Made by a program: the position numbers and the translations under genes
Part shown: piece by piece, positions 44,598 to 59,279 of the stretch
Position numbering within the stretch: position 1 is the stretch's first letter
Layout: every line of letters begins with the position of its first letter
Source: Sycobia sp. Sy_11
Lineage: Eukaryota; Arthropoda; Insecta; Hymenoptera; Epichrysomallidae
NCBI GenBank assembly: GCA_018907035.1
Contig: JACCIC010000121.1
Span: 1,143,501 to 1,207,500 of the forward strand
Reading direction: 5' to 3'
Length of the DNA: 64,000 nucleotides
Notes under the pieces: model-generated
Told to the model about the DNA's origin: nothing
What the model saw: only the letters and a program-made list of their open reading frames with translations
Databases searched by the model: none

Positions 44598-45294
44598 CCT
44601 GCGGAAGAAAGTGACGGAACAACTCGACGAAACGATATACTATATTTACATAGAAACACGAGGTTTTCTACTGCACGAAGAAGAGAAGCTAGGCTACGAG
44701 GCGCGCGAGCATCCCCCCCTCCCTTAAGAAACGACTATATTTTTATTTTTTTTTTAATCAACGGTCCGTGCTACAGTGACTTGTTCTACTTAAAAAGTTT
44801 TTTCGATTGATACAGCTCGTGATTCATACAGATTAAACATATAGAATTTAATTTGTGAAAAACATAATGGCATCGTATAAAATAAATTAAAGCTACAAAA
44901 AGAGCAGCTCGCGTAATGCGTATAACTTTGACTTTTATACCTACGCATAAAAGATGCTATTGTTTTTCATAAAAATTTTACACTTGTTGAATTTACCAAT
45001 GGTACGAAGCTTTATAATTATTTAAAAAAAGTCTCACGGTGCCCGAGTCCCAGCATCCGTTCGAAAAATTCAGGCGTTTCTCGGTTGGGAAATTGGGTGG
45101 GGGAAGAGACAACGCGCGCTCTCCTATAATATCCGATGCATCGATGCGCAATGTTTGTGCGGTGAACGCGGTATAACCGGGCTCGCGACCGAAGGTCTAG
45201 AGGAAATTTCGCCGCGACCGCGAAATGAATACGTCCTTTATATACCTTCCGTAATATCGTATCCTTGTGGCCAAGAATCCTTCCGTCCTGATCT

Positions 45295-45330
<36 letters not shown>

Positions 45331-45990
45331 ATTTTTGCAATGCAACAATTTTTCCATCTAATGATATACAAATATTTTGCATTCCCAAATGCTAGATTAG
45401 GATTGATATATAGGAGATTCTCTGTCAAATCAACGAAGACAAAATTTTGTTATTATTCTTTCTACACGTTAATTCAAAATAATTTTTAAAGTTTTTATTC
45501 GACATTTTCAATTGGTCATTTTATATTGACGACAATTCCATACGTTAAAGATGATATTAAAAGTAAAAAACATGGCACTATTTATAATCAGTTAAATAAT
45601 TATTATCTATCGACAAATAAAGTGAACAGGGACGGTGAGACGTAAAAAAACGCACTATGGAGCGTAAAAAATATTATCTAATTTCGAGATTGATGTAAAT
45701 AAGAGTAAAAAACATTTCGCTTTTATTATAATAAAATCTAACAATATAACAAAAATGTTTGTTATTATCATAAAATTTAAAATCGCTTTCCCATAAAATT
45801 CTAATAATTCTAAAGTATTAAAAAGCGCTACTAGTGACCAGATATCCTCATACAAATTGTATATATTCAATACAGTCCTTCTAGGCTACTCCTCTCTTCC
45901 TTTTTAATTCATCTTTTTCAGCAAATCGTTCTGAAAAAAATGGCAATTATAACTTTTTTTAGATATGTTGTGTATATATATACATGGGAA
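43831..45990. other. GC-rich island followed by AT-rich DNA
   Basis: 43.83-44.73 kb is GC-rich, with CT and GA tracts (about 44161-44204, 44408-44452 and 44532-44594). 45.0-45.3 kb is a smaller balanced segment ending at a poly-T run of about 29 bases (about 45299-45328). 45.33-45.99 kb is AT-rich. No gene is recognised. Confidence 0.6.
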
Positions 45991-46543
45991 AACTTAGAAA
46001 TTAAGCAAGAGCTTTTGATCGCCGTAACGAAATTGCGAACGTGAGGCTGATATTAAAGCGGAGTGCTTACAGTCGTCATATCGGCGAGCTAAAAGAGAAA
46101 CTCGTAAATTCTTGTCGAGGAGAGGAGCCACTTTTCGGGCTTCTCGGGTAAAGGGAGTATAGTTTATTGGATGAAAGAGTATTGTGCAAAAATTGCAGAA
46201 ATATAGCCAGGGCAACGGAGTTGAGAAAGAGAGATAGGGAGAGGACTCTGGATTTATCGGCGAGAAAAAAGGGTCGTTAGCACAATGGAAGTTTTAGGGA
46301 GCAAGGAAGGGAGAGAGAGAGAGAGAAATAGAAGGAGGCGTGGACGGCAAGGACACGTCACGCGCTCGAGAAAGTCTGCAGTATAGAACTAGTACCTATA
46401 TATACATATACTTATATACGTATATAGGAGCAGCGTCAATCGATAGCAGGGTCTTTGCCGCCGCTATAGAATTCTGCAGCTCCTGATGTTAGCACCCGCG
46501 CGCCCGCGCGAGGCCGAGAAAGCATCTCGCCGCTTCCGTATAT

Positions 46544-46621
<78 letters not shown>

Positions 46622-47480
46622 GTATGTATGTGCAGATACGCGCGCGCGCACACACACATACCCCTTACACACGCAGGGCATACATGCGCTGTGTATAAAA
46701 GAGACACCCGGCGCGCACCGCTGCTGCGGCCAAGACCGCGCTGGCGAAGGCGAAGGCGACGGCGACGAGCTTGTTACCCTCGCCCGCGCTATTATCCCTC
46801 CGATTTTACCTCCTCCCGCCCGTCTCTCTCCTTGGCAACGACCGCGGCGACGGCGCTCTTCTCTCCACTCCGGCTTCTTTCGCGCATCACACACGAAGAC
46901 GCGCGCGGATCCACGCATGTACGCATGCGTGCATGCGTGCATGCGTGTATACGGTTGCTCCTGCACTGTCCCCGGGAGCCCTATACGCTCTGGAGCAGAG
47001 CAGCGTCGTAAGCGCGACACTGTTAATAGAGCGATAAACGCGCGCGAGGCACGGACGGTTGGCGAGAAGGCTCAATTTTCCAGTTCAGCCCGTAGCTACG
47101 GTCTGCCCGCAATTTCCGAGATTAATTTCTCATCGGCAAAGGTTGGCGGGGTCGTTCGAGAGAAGCTTTTTCGCCGATTATATGTGCGTGGCCGCGGGCG
47201 CGCCGCTGAAAATGAGCGGGTAACAGCGCGCCATCGGCCATTGTGGCCTGCCGAGCGACGTTTCTCGGAGGGGATTCGTTATTGGCCGCGGGACCATTCG
47301 TCTTCGGTGCCCTATAAACGAGATCGTCGCGACGGCCGATTAGCGAATCGGATCACGGAAATTCATTAATTACGCGTCCGTCTCGGCGGCTTCGCGCGAT
47401 TCGAAAAGTTTCAGCTTCGTGAAAATCTAATTGCTCTCTCGATTGCAGTGGCGGGTCGTTGAGTTTTGGACCGTCGCGCC
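45991..47480. promoter_or_regulatory. GC-rich island, candidate enhancer or 5'-exon region
   Basis: About 1.5 kb of CpG-rich sequence with (TA)n at about 46553-46609. The part 47060-47430 is free of repeats, compositionally even, and carries several TAAT/ATTA homeodomain-type cores. A 253-codon plus-strand open frame spans much of it but starts inside the TA repeat and has no domain, so I read it as a chance GC-rich frame. Confidence 0.35.
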
Positions 47481-47531
47481 GTTACTATACTGCACTTACT
47501 GCGCTGCATTTTTATAAAGCTCTGAGGTCGG

Positions 47532-47535
<4 letters not shown>

Positions 47536-47594
<59 letters not shown>

Positions 47595-47606
47595 GAGAGA
47601 GAGAGA
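47536..47606. repeat. (GA)n microsatellite
   Basis: Nearly pure GA array with a single GTGA interruption near its end. Confidence 0.95.
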
Positions 47607-49211
47607 AGTGTTTCTTTCGACAGATTAATTGGAAAACGACAAGCATAGTATAATTAATTAGTAAAAATCATTATAAAGTAACTACTGATATGTTGAAAAT
47701 TTTGTCTGAAATTTAGCTACGGAACATATGATGAAGATGAACGGGCGATTGATGCTGTTAACACTAAATTAACAAATCTTTAAATATTTACAGTATGTAT
47801 TAAATTTATTAATTATAATACAAATATAAACGTAAAGTAAAATATCGCCATTTTCTTGGAATAACTATGATACTTCCGGTAATTGCACATTGCTAACAGA
47901 AATATCAGCAAAAAATTTTAATTTAAATGGTTTTATTTGATTTTAGATGATAAGCATATATCGATAACGAAACCACGATCAGAACATGACTTTCGTTGTA
48001 ACTCGCAGAATATTTTTCAAATATACCCAAATAAAACATTAGAAACTGATTCTTGCGATTTTTCACCTGGAATTATTTACTCTGTAATTATTATCCGAGT
48101 TTTTGATATTTTTGATCTAGCTTAAAAACATTTTTTATTCCTATGATTAACATACGGTACATATATCGATTCTAGTTTGTGTGTTATTGAAACAATCTAC
48201 TACCAATTCATTTCTGACATAAATATCTTTCCAAATTTCGACACGCACTATAGTTGGGTTGATTTGTTTATTATCAAATGGTTAAAAATTACAAAATTGA
48301 AGTTTATAATTAAATTTATTAAGAATCTGATGATATATAAATAGATAAATTGCTTCGAATAATACAAGTACATGCTATGAAATAAATGTACGCTCGATGA
48401 TTAAACTACTACTCATGCATTGTAAGTTTGTACGAGAGATGGAACAACATTCTATCCGATCTAAATAATGCTGGTAATATTGTTTTTTTTAAAGAAAGCT
48501 ACATTCGAAATTTTTTTTGGAAATTAACGTTATCATCAAGATTACCCAAGTGCCTACGCTAGTGGTCTAACAAATGTGAATCAAGATATTTAAAAAAATT
48601 TTCTTACAATATTTAACTCAATGTATTACATCTATTGAACTATTTCATACTAATTTGTAGGAAATGTATTTTGATTAGAATATTTTGTTTTTTACTTGAC
48701 TTAAGTTTGGAAAACGGATTTTTGGCGAACGCGAATGCGACTTGAAGGGATAGGATTATCCGGCACATGCTCCAATATAAATCTAACAAAACAAATGCGC
48801 GTTTTTTTTATATATGCAAGCTATAAAATCTATGACGAGGCCGTTGCCGATACTAAAAGAATGCTACGTATATGCTGTATTGTTGCGGCGGCTGTCGGGT
48901 CGCGGGCGAAAAAAGGAGAGGAGGTGCGAGCTCCCGAACCTTCGCTACCTCCACCGAACTTCGGAGAATCACAAGCGTCGAGCAGTTTTCCGCTTAGATC
49001 CTCGCAACCTCGCACATAATACACGTTTAATGAAAATATTCGACAATTTATTTATACTCTTTAAGACATTTTTATAACTGCTTATACTTGTGAACAAAAT
49101 ATGCATTATCAAATTTTCAATAATCAGGTAGTTCGGCTTCATCTTTGAATATAAGTTTTGAAATCTGTCTTCATGATTTTATTTTTTTAAAACGGCTACT
49201 AGCTAACGGCT

Positions 49212-49270
<59 letters not shown>

Positions 49271-50303
49271 TTCATTATTAATTTGATAAAATTTTTATAT
49301 TCTCTTCATTAATATTTTTTACGTTTGCAGAGAGAAACAATAGTAATATTACACATTAGCTTGCTATTATGCTACCGTTCAGTAATTAATAACACCCCGT
49401 TATCTTTAAAATAATTAATCAGAAGTTTGTCAAATCATTGTATAAAATGGAGAAATGAACCGTGAGGAAAGTCAGCAGGAACACATGTGTACCCGAGCCC
49501 GTACCCGAACACATTCACCCGCAGCGGGCGTCGGCGCTCGCTAAAAAATCTCAATTATCGCCGAATATCACCTGTCTGCAAATTGCCCCCAGACCCCAAG
49601 CGCCGTATTATATACCTACAGAGATTCGCCTTTCCGAATGTCAAGCACAGCGCAAGGAAAGCCAGTAGTACACCTCTACAGATGCAGAAACGCACGCATC
49701 ATACACAGACACGACAGTTCGTACTAAAGCGCTCGAGGCCGCCGAAGCATAATTTAGCCAAGATCTCAGCGTTTATTCGCCCGCTCTCGCGCGAAGCCGC
49801 GCAACTGGGCTCCGATGGTGCATATATATACATATAATTGGCATGTGTCGACGCCATCGACGACGCTCGCGCGAGGCATGCGCATCGCTCCCCCCCCCCC
49901 TTCCCACTCGCAGACCATGCGTTCGCATGTCCGATGGAAAGTAGGTCCATTACTGCACAAAAGTATACTGGGAATAAAGAACGCCGCTGGTATACATACG
50001 TGCATATACGTAGCGTGGAATTCAAAACAGAGCTACTCGCACGCGAAGGCAGACGACCGATGAAGGGATGTGTATATAATATAGGAAGAAAGAAGAGGGC
50101 AAAAAAAGTAAAATATAGTAGTTTGTGAGGGGAGGAAAATGGCGCGCACACACAAAAAGAGTGGGGTGGTGCAAGGGGAAATACAGCGCCGCGCGTACCA
50201 TTACAGCGATCATGTATGGAATTATGTAGGCGCGCGCGTGCACATTTCCATATTATACACGGATTTGCGTGCGTGCCTTCGACCGTTCCGTTGCGCGAAC
50301 CGG

Positions 50304-50343
<40 letters not shown>

Positions 50344-52397
50344 AGCGCGGATCAGCGCCGTTAATCGATCCGCGGCATTCGGCTCGTGCCGGCGATCTCC
50401 ACACGTATACATGTATATATCAGCGCTTCAAAGTTATGCGTCGGCCAACGGTCGACGGGGGGTTGACGTAATAATGAGGATGGGCGCGCGAAGCTCGCGG
50501 AGGAACGATCCGACGAGGAAGTTCCACTCTTTTCAGGCTTTTTTCTCTATCCTTTTTTTTCTTGTTTGAATTAATTCGACGAGGGAAGGGGGCGACTGTG
50601 CGGGACCGAAGGAGAACGGGAGCTGGAGGGGAGAGCGCTTGGGTGATTTCGGTGAACCGTCGCTTTGAACTTCATAGGCGGTTGCAGAATTTCGGATGGG
50701 TATTTTATACTCGTTTAGTACGAAACACTGGAAGGCCATGGAACATTCGGATTCTCGATTTTTAAATGTATATTTAATTAGAGATTCTTAAAAGGCAGAG
50801 CCGACATTATTCATGGAAGTCGCGTGCGAGGCTCCTATGCGGAAATAACATTTCAGAAAATAAAAAAAAATAAATCTGTCGATCTACGTACCGTTTTGCA
50901 CAGTTGTTTTACTACCATACCCTATAATACACTTTCGAATATTTTCAACGAAGTAAGAAATAAAAGTTACGGATTTAATTCTCATCACACTTTTCCAGCA
51001 AAAAATGTATATCTACCTTCATCAATAAATTCATTCCATTCTCGGGAATGTACATTTTCATAATGAATCTTTAATTCAGAAAAATACCGTTATTTATATG
51101 ACTATGTTTTAAATGTTCTCAAAAAATATAATAATCTCTTTTGTTTACCCAGACCATTTATAAATCTTTTTCGCTCTTATCTTCTAGATTATCCTATATC
51201 TGATTATCATTTACTTTATTTTATATATATATATAGAAACATAAACTTGGGGTTACATATCAAAATTTTAAGTTATATCTTTATTATTTTGTATCATCAC
51301 CCACTGTCTCTCATATCCGTTTTTCTAGAATATTATATTATAGTTCTTTATTCGATCTTGTTCTTCACTCATGGAAAAATCTTACTGGTCGTTGTATAGA
51401 TATATAAATAATTAAATAAATAAATGGTTGATTAAAAATTGAGTACAAAATTCCTACTGCATCAGTAAGAATGGAAAAAAGCCCTTTATTACACAAATTT
51501 AAATTTGTAACTTTTGTAGAAACTTTTTTAAACAAAAATTACGAAACAATTAAAACAGTTTAATATCTAGCCGTTCCTTTGGTTGAGCAAACAATTAAAT
51601 CACGTTTTGAAATCCAACAAAGATAAAACTACAAAATATAATATCCCAGACGTTTTAAATAAAACTACTTCTTCAACTCGATTTGCACTGGCTTACTTTA
51701 AAGTATATTGGAGAAATAAAGCGAATATTGTATACATATACGAACATCAATGAATACTCAAGAAATGAACATAATAATTGTATTGAGAATATCCGTTATA
51801 AAATATGTAGTTACACAATTGGCTTGAATGTCACAATCTTTGATGAAAAAAGCTTCTAATAAGGGATGTATAATTTAGAAATGATTTATATTAAATAAAG
51901 ATCGGAATATCAAAAGACGACGATGAATTCAGCAAGGGAGCAGCGCGCAAATTATTAATGAGCAATATAAACGAAAGTTACACGTAATTAACTTACGACT
52001 TAAGTATTGTAAATATCGTATTCCAAGCAGGTGACTTTTAGATTTTCCAAAAATGTCAAGACTATATAATGCAATGATCTTCTGCAAACTTTCTGGTAGA
52101 CTTCAATAAAACTATAGTTTTACATTTATACTACGAAGACTGATTTTGTGGAAAAAATTTGATAACGAACAATATTGCAAATGTATGTATATTGTATATA
52201 CATGAATGAACATATATTTTCATTTAAACCTACGTTTTCTAGTGTTTGATGACCCACAAGATCCTCGGAATTGAGGCTAGGATCTCCCATACCTCCAATT
52301 CTACACCCCTTGTTTGTCGAACAATTTCGAGTTCAAGTCATTATCATCGAATTTTCAATTTATTATATATAGGCACAATGTCTAATTCCGTCCTAAT

Positions 52398-52447
<50 letters not shown>

Positions 52448-53990
52448 TGATATGTTCTACATCACAGCGTTTTTTATATATTTGAAAAACCACTATTTCT
52501 AAAATTTTAAAAACTTAGCGAACCGAAATAATGAATCCACGAATATTTAAATACCGACTTCTTTTACAGGTTAGATAACATTTCATAACTCATCTGTCGG
52601 AATGAAAATTCGATCCCGTTGTAAACGAGATAAAATTGGTTATGCCTGCCAATATCCCACTATCAACATCGCTACAGATTTTCGAAACCATAAATAAAAG
52701 GCACAATAGACAGCTACGTATATCGTATAAATGCTATTATATGCATTGCATTACAGAATGGTCCATTATTTTAGAGAATTAATTTGTTTTACACGTATTT
52801 CATTATGTGCAGATACCGAAACCTGGTAATAACTATAAAAAATTCTATTATTCTTACATATTTATCAGGTACTTCAATGTATACCGTTTCTATTACATAA
52901 ATGAATAATATATATCAGGTCAATATATACTTTGAACTTTGATTTGATTTGTTTATTTCCTACCTCGTTATTATTCTATTTGAAAAAAGAATAAATAAAG
53001 CACCTGCTGAGCTTTAGAAAATATAGTAAAAAATTTAATTGGCTTTATACACCGAATTTATTTAGCCCACTAGTCATCTCGCACAGCTCGCACCCCATCA
53101 TGGTGCCATAGAATATTTTACGCATATTATGTGAAAAATTGATATTTTGAAATCATCCTGCTTTAACCTGTTTTAATGTAAAATACCGATATTGTTGCAA
53201 AAGTACATCAATATTACCGCATTAAATCAGGATGAAACTAAAATTTTCAAGCAGACCGAGCCCGTATTGAATAAACTGTTCCCCTGCGCACGCATTAATA
53301 AATTTCGAAATATTTTGTCGTGCGCGAAGTATATTTGGATATCGAACGGGGCTCAAACCATAAATGGCGAGACAAATGGCTTACCACCTTTTCCTACAGA
53401 ACCATAATTTCATCCTTTTATCGGAGGAAATACAATGATTATTTTGGACGTATTAATAATAGATATAAGTCACTGTATCCTTTCAGTGAAGCTCTCCTAT
53501 TGATGGATAAACATTTGCCGACCAGACTCCTGTACAGCCATGCAGTTATTTGAAGTTTCCATTCTCTTATTTCAGTAGTTCAGAATAAGTAACAAACAAT
53601 TTACTTGATGAATAAGTGAAGAATAGTGGGTGATAAAACCTAAAAAATTCATATATTCAATGATTGTGTGTCAGTTGAAAAGAATAAAATGTTTACAAAA
53701 TCATTAAACGAGGTACATTCTGTATTGATAGTAATTTCAGGATTACTGCTGCAACAAAAATGTATTTATTCCGATGAAAGCTCTCGCTAAAGGCACACAT
53801 TCAAGGATTTTCACCCGAAGATGTGTCGTTTTAAATACGCAACTTATATTAATAATAGACGATCGCTATTTACTGGCAAAAGGCGGAAATGACCGAAAGT
53901 GATGAATTTATTCACATATAGAAACAGTGAATTATTCAATTAAAGCTTTGTAGTAGTTTTTCCATGATCTCATACTAAAGCGAAAAAATT
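47607..53990. other. AT-rich DNA with one GC-rich island (about 49.5-50.7 kb)
   Basis: No gene is seen. It contains (TA)n at about 49211-49265, GA at about 50308-50342 and a CA-TA compound at about 52399-52443. The island has CpG-rich sequence without a credible open frame. The segment 53190-53560 is less AT-biased and is discussed in the findings. Confidence 0.65.
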
Positions 53991-54319
53991 AGCGAGAAAT
54001 GAGTAATGTAGACGATCATCGTTCGTCCGCATGCATCCTACAAGGCCATTGAAACCTTGTCCCTTGTAGGCGCGGTCGTATTGTCGCCGCGACCGAGAAG
54101 CACGGACTTTTTGACAAAAGGCCACCCGGCTCAGAGTCTGCTCCCATGTGTATGTATATATGTATATATAGCCCGACGAAACGAGCCCTTCGGCAAAATC
54201 GATAACCGCGCGCCGGCTCCTCTCGTCGACGCGAACGCCCCCTTTCGTATGTCTGCACTGCAAAAAGGTCGCCCCCGAGCAATGGAGGGGGGGGGGCGAG
54301 TTCTTCGGCAATGGGAATG

Positions 54320-54373
<54 letters not shown>

Positions 54374-54736
54374 TTATATAAATACACATGTACGTATCCG
54401 TAGTCGAAAGACCAAAGGGGAGAAAGGGATGAGAGAAAGAGAGCTGCGCAGCAGGTTTGACAATGGCGCGGAAAGCACACATCTGATGAATCAAAATCGG
54501 GTGCCCCATTATGCGAGTGTGTCTGCAGTGTGTGCACTGGCTGCTTTACTTATATCAAGCCAGATCTCGCCCATCGTGCATCGACACCCCCTCCCCTCCC
54601 GCTATCTACAGTGTCTGCCCACATCAGTGCCATATGGCAGTATTAGGAGCTAACTTTTGGTGAAGCTCGCAACCGCCGTAATGGGGCCTATAACGTACCC
54701 AGCCCCATTATTGTCCGACCGTACCTAATATATATG

Positions 54737-54795
<59 letters not shown>

Positions 54796-54947
54796 TCGAC
54801 CGATCAGTGCACCGATTGTGTCGCGCGATATAATAATGCTTATATAAGATTTGACCTTTTCGATGTGGGCGAAAGTTTAAAAATCGGGAAGTAAAAAAGA
54901 TCGAAACATTAAGTGGATTGCCCAAAATATAAGCATGTATACATACA

Positions 54948-55002
<55 letters not shown>

Positions 55003-55154
55003 ACGGAGAGGGGGGACAGAAAATTAATCTGGAGCAATCGATCATTCTAGCCGAATTGTCATACGCGTCGCTCAATTTTATACGGCCTTCTCAAGCTCTT
55101 TTTGAACTGTTATGTCCATCTTCCTTCTCTCTACTCCCTACTCTCTTCTCTCTT

Positions 55155-55209
<55 letters not shown>

Positions 55210-55480
55210 TTCCCGTCTCACGATTCTCTTTTTATTATTAGAGAAAAAACAAAATGAAAAATGAAAAACCGTTCGCGGGCCGACGGATAAAACGAACAAA
55301 TATCACTCGGGGCAGAGGTGGAGGCGGCTGGCTTGATTTATCATTGGAAGTGGATTTCGATCTCTTGCCACCTATGTATTCATATTCAATTGGGGAAACG
55401 ATTTGGATACGCCGGCACACGGTTTGTTCAATTTTCTGTATTCGTAATCGAGAGAGGGTCCGGCAATATTGACGAATCGG
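53991..55480. other. GC-richer island dense in (TA)n and (CT)n tracts
   Basis: Contains (TA)n at about 54321-54369, 54738-54791 and 54951-54997, and (CT)n at about 55159-55207. The open frames come from the repeats. No gene is recognised. Confidence 0.65.
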
Positions 55481-56068
55481 AAAATTATACGTAAAATTCA
55501 ATTTTGTTTTACTGAGGGAATATTTTTTTACTATTTTTTTTATATTAATATATAGCCGATAAAAAGATTGTAAAAGATTTTATTTTTTGCACTTTTAATT
55601 ATTCGGTTTCCAGTTCGTGCATCGACAATAATTGAAAAAAGATATCATAGAAGAATAACAACCGGTATTTTTATACTTGACATACTTAATAAAACCTTAA
55701 TCATTATAATTTATGTAGACCTAAGTTTCTTTTTCAAATCCTTCACTAACTACTGCATAAGCTTGTAAAGGCAATTTTAAAACAGAAGACCTTTACAATT
55801 ATTGAAAGTACTAAAAATATCGATTTATATCAATTACAAGAGAAGCAACGATAATGACAAAAAGTGGCACGGGGTAACTCTATTTTCAATTTCATTAAGA
55901 TCTGCGGTCGTCACCATTTAATTATATATAAGAGTCTTAAATAGAAATTGTGAAATGAAGAGGGAGATAGAGCACCGATATATCCAATAGACCGAAAAGA
56001 GTTAATTTACTTTCAAATTGAATTTCAAAATATTTGGAATTGTCGTGGAAGGTGGATGTGTGTGTGTG

Positions 56069-56132
<64 letters not shown>

Positions 56133-56340
56133 ATATGTATAGTTTGAACCTAATCCTGGATTAAGCCATCTATGGAGGAACTAATTCAAAATACACATCG
56201 TTATCTCCATGTTTGAGTTCTGTCTTTTTTTTATTATTAATTTAATTTAGCTCTACTCAGTAGCATAGTCAATTTCATTCTATATTTATTGATGAGGATT
56301 CATTGAATCGGAAACTGTGACACGAACCGCAATTGTGCAA

Positions 56341-56374
<34 letters not shown>

Positions 56375-57420
56375 GTATTATTGTTGTTGTTGTTGTTGTT
56401 GTTGTTGTTATTATTCAGTAAATTATCAATTTATTGATGTAGCTCTGGCAGACCAGCGGATCATTTGGTTCTCTTGTGATTCAAATTTGAATATCGCATA
56501 TTATCGGTATGAAACTTTTATGAAAGTTTCTCTAAACTTTGACGGACTGAAAACAGCTTTGTCGGGATATTTAATTTAATCTGACGGATTTCATTTGATT
56601 TCCATACTCGTATCAAAATTCGGAAAATAAAATTTTCATTCTTAGAAAAGCATTCCTTTATTTGCTCCAGTAAAATTAAACAAATGATATTATAAAATTT
56701 TTATTTCTGAGAAGTGCTAAATTTCAATCATGAAATAACCATAACTTTAATTTCTTCAACAATAATAAAATCAAGTAAAACATGTTAAAGTTTGCGATGA
56801 AAAAAGTTTTTCAATTTTAAATAATATAAAATTATTCAAATAGTGCCAATGAAATATTATGTAAAATTAAGAAATTTAATGTACGTATAAAATAAGTATG
56901 TTGAAATAAAATTAATTTCTATGTTTAGCTAATATTAAAAATCAGAAGGAAATTCACAAATTATATTAAGATTATATTGTAATCACTATTAGTATGTATA
57001 GAGTAATTTCGATTTTTTAGTTAACAGATTAACATTACATACATAACATTTATACGTTTAAAAATCCAGGTGTTATTAGTTAAAAATTAGTGTAAAACTA
57101 AAGTAGTTCGATAAAACTTCTAGCTTCGAAAGAGCTAAATAAATGTTACAGCGAGTTTCATTGATATCGTCCAAATAAATAATTTTATATGTAATACAGA
57201 TACAGGATTACTAGGAAATGTCATCCAATCGATCATTTAACGTTAGTCACTATTTTACTTATATAATGATTATTTTACTGCTTAAATAAATTTTTAGAAC
57301 GGATATACTAATATTATTATAGTCGGTGGTTTGTCTATTTAATATATTTTGTCAATACTGCGTCGAACGAATATTTATTACTTTTAAAGCGCTCACACCA
57401 AACACAAATTTAAAGTAAGG
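55481..57420. other. AT-rich DNA with TG and ATT/GTT arrays
   Basis: Contains (TG)n at about 56058-56122 and an (ATT)n-(GTT)n array at about 56341-56413. Otherwise it is featureless. Confidence 0.75.
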
Positions 57421-57439
57421 ATTCGGTACTGTCAGCATC

Positions 57440-57515
57440 GCTGGTAGCGCGGTGGCGCGGTGGTCTATAGGCCAGGACATTTCGTTGGAGACTGTACCGA
57501 CGTAGACTGCTAGTC
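57440..57515 (+). other. tRNA-like (possible SINE) remnant
   Basis: The segment contains TGGTCTATAGGCCAGGAC, a good match to an internal polymerase III A-box as in Glu/Asp-type tRNAs. About 35 bases later there is a degenerate B-box-like TAGTCGCAATCC. The preceding GCGCGGTGGCGCGG also resembles the heads of tRNA-derived SINEs. I cannot fold a complete cloverleaf, so it is not a functional tRNA gene. No A-rich tail is obvious. Confidence 0.35.
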
Positions 57516-58699
57516 GCAATCCTTTATTAGCTATTCGGTATGCGGATATTAGTGACGCTGTTAGACTTTAGCTATCGAGCCTACATATAGTATAGCAATC
57601 TCGAATTCCCTACATTTAATTTGTGTTCTTTGCGGCCGATTAAAATGGTTATTTCTATATATTTAAACAATTCCTAAACGATCGATTCTTCTTCTGTATG
57701 ACAATTTTGTCGATCTGAATATCTGTAAAGTATTCAGAAACCAGCCCACGAAGACCGAAGAGTATCGATTGGCTTCAGTACGTTTATATACGAGCAAAAA
57801 CGAAATTCCATTCGGAAAATCACTTCCATTCGGCGGACCGACGATATTCCAGGCCGCACGCGCGTCCGTCCATTCTATACCTATCGGCGACACACGCTGA
57901 TGGACACACCGCGTCCGTACTCGGACCTCTTGCCGCGCGCCTCCGGTGGTTGCCCCTCGTCCCGAATCGTCCCGTTGGACCGCAAAATACATAACATAGT
58001 TTTCAAAATCGAAACGTCCGCGTAACAGGTGGCGTACACATGCACATGTGTACAGATATGCGCATCGTCGGGCAACCGAGCCGGAAACAAAGAGATGAGA
58101 AAGCGAGACAGAGAGGGAGGGAGAGATAGAGAGAGCTGTAGTGGATCCCACGACAGACGGGTCAGCGTCGGTCCACCAAGGATATTTTCGGATTTGTTCC
58201 ACATGTACGGAAGTTTCTCGCTCACGCCGCGAAATCTGTCCGAAGCTCGACTAACGCCCTCTCCCTCCACTGACTCGCTCTTCCCATGATGGCAATGTGT
58301 ACCACCTCGGTATGCAAAGTCGTCACTCCCCCCGTCCACCCTAGCACCGCGCCGTACGGGACTCAATTGGCATCGATGCCGCTTCTCAACTGTAATATAT
58401 ATCCTTAATTAGCAGAGACGCGTGCGTTACTCGCTCAGTCTGATGTGAGGCTTTCTTGGTTTGGCGAGGGGAGGCGCAGAGGCTACTTCGGGCGTCGAGT
58501 TACATTTGTGTGTGCGTGTGTGCGTGTGCGTGTGCCCGGGCGTGTGTGTGCGTGCGCGCGCGCGTATTGCTAACGTACAAGCACCACGCAGCAACACGCG
58601 CGGTCCTTTCATTGGACCATTCCCATGCGGGAACGTTGTTTTGCGGTCAGCAATATGTCGCGTGCTCGTGTGGTGCGAGAGGCTGCGCAGCACTTTTGT

Positions 58700-58752
<53 letters not shown>

Positions 58753-59130
58753 TCACAGAACACCATAAAGGGGAGACAGACTGCGAATTAAGAGGATTAC
58801 GCGACTGTGGCCTGTGCGACATGTCGTCGACGTCGAATTTCAGCCTCGCGCACGACAACATAGGGCAGCAAAGAGAGAGAGAGAGAGGGGGGGGGCAAGA
58901 AAGAAGATCGAGGAATGGGGTGGAATTAACATTTATGGCTTTGGCGCACGCGTGCTTGGCTAATGTTACCGAACGCGGTGGCTTCTTTTTTATACTTTGC
59001 GCGCAGGCATAGTGGGCAAATGTATTCAGTTCGCTAATATATACATCGTGCATATAGAGTGCTGTTCCGTACAAAAATTTATACATATATGTTGATGCAC
59101 GAGCGGCTCTGCTCCCCTGCTTCGATCTTA
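57516..59130. other. GC-rich island with TG and TA tracts
   Basis: CpG-rich sequence with TG/CG repeats at about 58508-58564 and (TA)n at about 58704-58750. Open frames on both strands lack family motifs. Confidence 0.6.
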
Positions 59131-59279
59131 ATAAGGAGAGTAACGTTGTATACGATTATGATATTCTATGATTAAAAATAATCTTGAAAAGTTTCAAGAA
59201 AAGACGTATAATGTAATTTAGACGTATTCGAATGAAAAGTGCATTGAGTGAAAAATACAAATCCAGTATTATATTTTTA

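Noticed and set aside
46608..47369. 253-codon plus-strand open frame
   Set aside because: It begins inside a TA microsatellite, is arginine-rich in the way CpG-rich DNA forces, and overlaps other long frames on both strands. No family motif is visible.
49699..50412. 237-codon minus-strand open frame
   Set aside because: It crosses a GA/CT array and CpG-rich sequence, has competing frames on both strands, and has no family signature.
57663..58366. Minus-strand open frames of 179 and 161 codons
   Set aside because: They overlap each other in different frames within a CT-rich CpG island and contain no recognisable domain.
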